A stretch of DNA of 36,286 bases, taken from NCBI GenBank assembly GCA_028284075.1, contig JANQSL010000169.1, positions 1 to 36,286 of the forward strand, in the 5' to 3' direction. Both the position numbers and the translations under genes were made by a program. This document shows, in pieces, positions 33,601 through 36,286 of this stretch. Numbering within the stretch: the first letter of the stretch is position 1; each line of letters starts with the position of its first letter. A model generated the notes under the pieces. That model saw nothing but the letters and a program-made list of their open reading frames with translations. It ran no database searches and was not told the origin of the DNA. This DNA comes from Candidatus Sumerlaeia bacterium. Its GTDB lineage: Bacteria; Sumerlaeota; Sumerlaeia; SLMS01; JAHLLQ01.

Positions 33601-34255
33601 CATTGGTGCCAACACCCACGAAACCTTCTTCATTCACGAATACGGCATCCACCGGATCGCCATCCACGGCGTTCAGGGAGTGACCGTCGCCACTGCCGGA
33701 GCCTCCGCCACTCAGGGACGACAGGTCGGCGGTAAGCGTACCGCCGGCGTCGGTGAGCTCGAGTGTGGCACTGGTGAGTGTGAGGGATGTGTTGACTTCG
33801 TTCAGAGGATCGGCGTCGGCGTCGTCGACCGCGTCATTGGTGACGTTGAGTGCCGTTCCGGCATTCTCGGCGTAGATGCTGTAGGGCGTGGGAGCGACTT
33901 TCGTGCGGTCCCCCAACAGAACGAAGCTGTCAGCGCCGCCGTCGGTGTCGATCTCCACCTGGAGGAAAAGTTCCGTGCCGTCGAAGATGCCCGGGCCGAA
34001 GTCGAGCTCTTGTATGAGGAGGCCGTCGGTGATGATGACGTCGGAAGGAGTGAGCGTGGAGCCGACCTGGGAACCGCCCGTTTCCGCGTCGAAGAGAGCG
34101 TAACGGCCGGAAATGGTGCCGGTGACAGGAGTGCCGCCGTCTTCGATCTGTGCCTGGTATGTGAAGGCCGTGCCGGGATCGGCGACGGCCATGGTTGTCG
34201 CCAGGATAGCAACAACCGTCAGGGCAAACGCCCTGAAGCCGGGATAACTGGTCAT
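30650..34255 (-). CDS. Secreted fibre-like protein with two LVIVD-type propellers and S74 tail
   Basis: A 1201-residue surface protein; ATG 34255 follows GAGGAG. Order: signal peptide (LTVVAILATTMAVA); a tail-fibre-like domain (TAFTYQAQIEDGGTPVTG); collar-like module 1 (DDADADPLNEVNTSLTLTS, then DGHSLNAVDGDPVDAVF); a first propeller of about seven blades (residues about 240-540, DFAYIADSDNGLAIFEISDP); collar module 2, nearly identical; a second set of six 50-residue LVIVD blades (about 672-965, GTTAYVASRSDSSLTIIDVS); then a trimerising peptidase-S74-like tail from about 1085 (SSRNFKSNF, HIGPTAEDFHEAFGLG) and a coiled coil (NRKLEEKDREIRELKKEND). S74 domains usually cut themselves off after trimerisation; the Ser at about 1085-1086 is a candidate cleavage site. 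It is probably a trimeric adhesive surface fibre; the ligand is unknown. Confidence 0.88.
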   Translation of the reverse strand: MTSYPGFRAFALTVVAILATTMAVADPGTAFTYQAQIEDGGTPVTGTISGRYALFDAETGGSQVGSTLTPSDVIITDGLLIQELDFGPGIFDGTELFLQVEIDTDGGADSFVLLGDRTKVAPTPYSIYAENAGTALNVTNDAVDDADADPLNEVNTSLTLTSATLELTDAGGTLTADLSSLSGGGSGSGDGHSLNAVDGDPVDAVFVNEEGFVGVGTNDPEVRLHVAGDKIFNGPIAITGRGSALFSVPTSVAVQGNFLYVTGSNGLGIFDVSNPDGTRPLLDADATGLSPAPQSVAVHGNFAYVVDPINDILAIFDVSDPTNIVPRDTDGTGLSSPQSVAVEGDFAYIADSDNGLAIFEISDPTNIIPRDTDGTGLSSPQFVAVEGDFAYIADSDNGLAVFEISDPDNIVPRDIEGTGLSQSVSVAVQGDFAYVGNNGSGLATFDVSDPDNILPLDTNDTDVFGVSSIAVQGDFAFVASALLGELTVFDVSDPNNIAPVANEGVGLPAVDMAVQLNIPYIADDAGAVGIWELGPATNLVSLVSDGLVGIGTTTPVSELEVNGTVTATAFVGDGSALTGITDSVDDADADPANEVNTSLTLTSTTLELTDSGGTLTADLSTLAGSTFGDGHSLDAVDGDPVDAVFVNEEGFAGIGTNTPLAGLHVATGSEQLLQLGVAKDGDGTFTELNGAFGVFVSGTTAYVASRDDGSLTIIDVSDPANPAQLGVARDGDGTFTELNSAVDVFVSGTTAYVAAAFDSSLTIIDVSDPANPAQLGVAKNGDGTFTDLGGAGSVFVSGTTAYVASRSDSSLTIIDVSDPANPAQLGVAKDGDGTFTELNGAQGVFVSGTTAYVASFTDDSLTIIDVSDPANPAQLGVAKDGDGTFTELTDARSVFVSGTTAYVTSPFDNSLTIIDVSDPANPAQLGVAKDGDGTFTELFEARGVFVSGTTAYVASTRDDSLTIIDVNITSAELIVEGDSLISGGTGPVSLTLEADTNNSGESNQPSLLMTQDGGAVQASLGFFATRNDFEIATEGTVPSDILLSPGSAFVGVNNTSPAFPLEVGTDTTNGNGAHVTADGMWTNGSSRNFKSNFRDLDPVSVLETLTQLPIRKWSYDGNPEQDHIGPTAEDFHEAFGLGHSDRYIGTVDADGVALIAIQGLNRKLEEKDREIRELKKENDAMKERLVRLETLMARPGTSATD
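31365..32240 (-). repeat. Six 150-bp tandem repeats encoding LVIVD blades
   Basis: The word ACGTAGGCGGTTGTGCCGGA (one copy ACATAGG) starts at 31399, 31549, 31699, 31849, 31999 and 32149, exactly 150 bases apart. Each unit encodes 50 residues: GTTAYVAS..DDSLTIIDVS, then DPANPAQLGVAKDGDGTFTEL. The DNA is almost identical between copies apart from a variable stretch of about 12 residues. This indicates recent amplification or gene conversion inside the fibre gene. Confidence 0.9.
32640..33530 (-). repeat. First propeller repeat set (about seven units, about 43 residues each)
   Basis: Repeated units of the type SVAVEGDFAYIADSDNGLAI followed by FEISDPTNIIPRDTDGTGLS. Two central copies are nearly identical at DNA level, with ATGACAGGCCTGTGCCATCG at 33121 and 33250, 129 bases apart. 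The outer copies are more diverged than those of the second set, so this set looks older. Confidence 0.8.
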
Positions 34256-34466
34256 GGAAGGGAGCTCCTCAGCTCGTGTTTCGCGCCCTGAAAACCATCC
34301 AACAGCGATCACAAAGAACCGAGGGGGGCTGCCGTGAGTTGTCCAGGGTAAGGCTATGAAGGTTTGGGTGCGGTCTTCCGGCAAGCTGAAAATACGGCAA
34401 GCGGTTCACGTTTTTCAGGGGTGGAGAGGTGAGGTTCGCCTGTACCGATCGGCGGACACACGCAGG

Positions 34467-35228
34467 TCACCACATCAATTCCGCACCGCTCGTGTGAGCA
34501 ACCAACTCGTCACTTGTCAGAAGTTTGGCGAGGCCCTTGATGCTGGTGCAGGTATAGTGGGGGAGATACTCGGGGGAAAGAACGGGTTGGTGGCGATGAG
34601 GTCCGATCTTGAGGCGGACCGTTGTCATGCCGAGGGAGCGTGCAGGATAGATGTCGTTGTCCAGACGGTCGCCAATCATGACCGCCTCGTTGGGCTGACA
34701 CTGTCCCATTGCGAGTGCCGCGAGGAAGAAACGAAGATCCGGTTTGCGAAGCCCCATCTCGGCGCTGATGGCCTGAACGGGAAACAGACCGGTGAGACGT
34801 TCCTCTTCAAGGCGTTTGCGAACGGCCGCCGGCTGGTTGCCGATAATGCCGAGCATGTAATGCTGCCGCAGTTCCAGCAACAGATCCTTGACGCCGGGAA
34901 TCAGTTGAACGTGCTCACGGAACGTCGAGTACGGCATCTTGTTGACCGTTCGCTCGAATTCCAGGCTGATGGATTCGTACAGCTTCTCGTGTTCGGTGAA
35001 GATCCAGATGAGATGGTTGACGTAACGCGGGAGGTAGTGCTTTCGCGCATCCTTCGCGGCATTGCGGAATTCACGCTCTCCAACGTTGCAGCCGTTTTTG
35101 TTTAACAGCCCGAGGATCAGGTCCTCGTGCATGCGATAGACCGACTCCTCGTCGAAAATCGTTCCGCCGACATCGAAGAAAAGCCAGTGAATCGGTTTTT
35201 CCAGTGTTTTGCCGCCCGTCATTCCCAT
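34467..35228 (-). CDS. HAD-superfamily hydrolase with DxG motif I
   Basis: A 253-residue haloacid-dehalogenase-type hydrolase. Motif I is FFDVGGTIFD, motif II GIIGNQP, motif III lysine in MGLRKPD, and motif IV MIGDRLDNDI. The nucleophile Asp is present, but the usual second Asp (DxD, needed for phosphate-group acid/base steps in phosphatases) is Gly. The same DVGGT form occurs in other HAD proteins of uncertain activity. A helical cap lies between motifs I and II (about residues 25-100). The ATG at 35228 gives MGMTGG; the Met two codons later is an equal choice. It lies upstream of the fibre gene on the same strand, 211 bases apart. Confidence 0.87.
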   Translation of the reverse strand: MGMTGGKTLEKPIHWLFFDVGGTIFDEESVYRMHEDLILGLLNKNGCNVGEREFRNAAKDARKHYLPRYVNHLIWIFTEHEKLYESISLEFERTVNKMPYSTFREHVQLIPGVKDLLLELRQHYMLGIIGNQPAAVRKRLEEERLTGLFPVQAISAEMGLRKPDLRFFLAALAMGQCQPNEAVMIGDRLDNDIYPARSLGMTTVRLKIGPHRHQPVLSPEYLPHYTCTSIKGLAKLLTSDELVAHTSGAELMW

Positions 35229-35317
35229 AGCAATTTACAGAAGTGCGTCAGTGGCGCTGGCGTGTCAAGGACGGGGATGAATCAGGCGTGGAGGCAGGCG
35301 AAAAACCAGGCTGATGA

Positions 35318-36286
35318 TCAGTACTTGCCGTCCCTCCAGGAACGCTGGACTTTCGTTTCCGGGTAGTAGTCAGCAAGTATCTGAAAAAAGGTCTGCCCGG
35401 CGGCTGCTCGTGCCATGGCGCCTGTCTGACACATCCCAACGCCATGCCCGTATCCCGCGCCTTTGATGATAAAACCGGACGGATGTGTCTCCGACCCCTC
35501 TTTGTCGACAACAAAGGCGGCACTCTTGAGAGGCGGCTTGAACAGTGTACGGATTTTCAGCTCCGGTCCGACTTCGAGCCGTCCCTCCGAACCGACAAAC
35601 TCAACAAGGTTCAGGCGGCCGGACGGGCCTCGTTCGATTGGGCGGATATCGACGATCGTGCCGATCTGTTGCATTGACGCAACGGCCTCATTCATTTCCT
35701 CCGTGGTGAACGTGCGTTCCCAACGGAAGTTTTTCTTCGCCCAGTTCGGAATTCCATCATTCGACGGTGCACACCAAACGTTCGGTTCCGATTCGATCCA
35801 CTCACGAAGTGCGGCTTCATTCGTCAGGTCTTCCGCAAGTTTCACCTTACTGTCGAAGTTACCACTCCAGTAGGGCTTCGGCCCGGAGCGTTCCGGCCAG
35901 ACGTTCTCGACGTTTTCGGAATGACCACCACAGTTCGATGCATAGTAGGCGCCGATTGTCTCGGGTCCATGCGTGAGTACCAGAGCCTCCGTGTCCCAGA
36001 CGGCGCGATCCGTTGCTTCTGTTCGTTTGTGGTTTCCGGAATAAACCTGGCAATCAACATCCGCGCAGATGTCGTAGTGCTCACTGGCGTAGATACGGGA
36101 CCGCAGAGCCGTCACAACTTCGGAGCGGGCAGCGACAGCCTGGGCTTTCATGGCGTCAGGAGGTGCCGCGGAACCGATTTCCGACGGCACGACTCCAAGC
36201 AGGTAGTCTTCCAGCGGCAACGCACAGACAATCTGAAGGTTGTTGTCTTTTTGTGTTCGCACTTCAAGACGGCCTGAGTAGGCGCG
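35318..36286 (-). CDS. SpoIID/LytB-domain protein, N-terminus beyond window
   Basis: A SpoIID-type lytic transglycosylase domain protein. The frame stays open through GTG 36262 to the window edge with good domain sequence (YSGRLEV), so the true start lies outside. Landmarks: ALPLEDYLLGVVPSEIG with the catalytic Glu region, MKAQAVAARS, YYASNCGGHSENVENVW with a likely zinc pair Cys and His, and the C-terminal GYGHGVGMCQTGAMARAAAG. SpoIID cuts denuded glycan strands in sporulating Firmicutes; in non-sporulators the same domain occurs in cell-wall remodelling proteins, often exported. Export cannot be judged without the N-terminus. The HAD gene lies 89 bases downstream on the same strand. Confidence 0.93.
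   Translation of the reverse strand, partial: RAYSGRLEVRTQKDNNLQIVCALPLEDYLLGVVPSEIGSAAPPDAMKAQAVAARSEVVTALRSRIYASEHYDICADVDCQVYSGNHKRTEATDRAVWDTEALVLTHGPETIGAYYASNCGGHSENVENVWPERSGPKPYWSGNFDSKVKLAEDLTNEAALREWIESEPNVWCAPSNDGIPNWAKKNFRWERTFTTEEMNEAVASMQQIGTIVDIRPIERGPSGRLNLVEFVGSEGRLEVGPELKIRTLFKPPLKSAAFVVDKEGSETHPSGFIIKGAGYGHGVGMCQTGAMARAAAGQTFFQILADYYPETKVQRSWRDGKY

Noticed and set aside
1-36286. Search for tRNA, rRNA, integrase, transposase or phage structural genes that would mark an island
   Set aside because: None was recognisable by eye; only the inverted repeat at 4687-4852 hints at a mobile element.

Overview
The window is a GC-rich, densely coded bacterial chromosome segment with genes on both strands. 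It has no tRNA, rRNA, CRISPR array or transposase that I can see. The proteins suggest an uncultured Gram-negative-type bacterium: secreted proteins with signal peptides, a putative tail-fibre-like surface protein with LVIVD propellers and an S74 tail, many Ser/Thr-kinase, FHA and HD-GYP signalling modules, and a cobalamin riboswitch in front of a secreted protein. This mix is common in the PVC-like and candidate phyla (Planctomycetota, Lentisphaerota, Sumerlaeota, Hydrogenedentota). The exact phylum is inference only.

Layout. 1-3.6 kb: a Ser/Thr kinase cut by the left edge, divergent from anmK (peptidoglycan recycling); then a secreted protein on the minus strand behind a cobalamin riboswitch; then a small single-TM protein. 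3.6-10 kb: minus-strand genes for a six-TM membrane protein, an ABC exporter, a GT39-type glycosyltransferase and a CrtI-like oxidoreductase. The last three form one tightly overlapping operon. A noncoding block with a 27-28 bp inverted repeat separates the ABC gene from the membrane protein gene. 10-13.8 kb: a winged-helix SAM methyltransferase, a GPP34 (GOLPH3-like) protein, a TM-anchored unknown, and a divergent ECF sigma factor coupled to a tiny TM protein that is probably its anti-sigma factor. 14-17.9 kb: two tandem secreted paralogues, one with a full metzincin zinc site and one in which that site and the Met-turn have been lost. 17.9-23.4 kb: an FHA-GAF-HD-GYP signalling protein, a DUF1338/HglS-like protein, and a two-gene cell-wall unit (secreted NagZ-like GH3 plus LysM/NlpD-like M23). 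23.5-30.5 kb: nadC, a basic-tailed unknown, a Sua5-type tRNA t6A enzyme, a Wzx-like flippase, a secreted kelch-like protein and prfC. 30.6-36.3 kb: a 1201-residue fibre-like surface protein with two repeat propellers, a HAD hydrolase, and a SpoIID/LytB gene cut by the right edge.

Themes. Several genes concern the envelope: AnmK, GH3, LysM-M23, SpoIID, GT39, ABC exporter and flippase. Four otherwise unrelated secreted proteins (riboswitch gene, both metzincin paralogues, kelch-like protein) end in a very similar short tail built around a [DN]-W-x-x-[aromatic/L]-[E/R] core. I think this is the best candidate for an undescribed system: a C-terminal sorting or anchoring tag.
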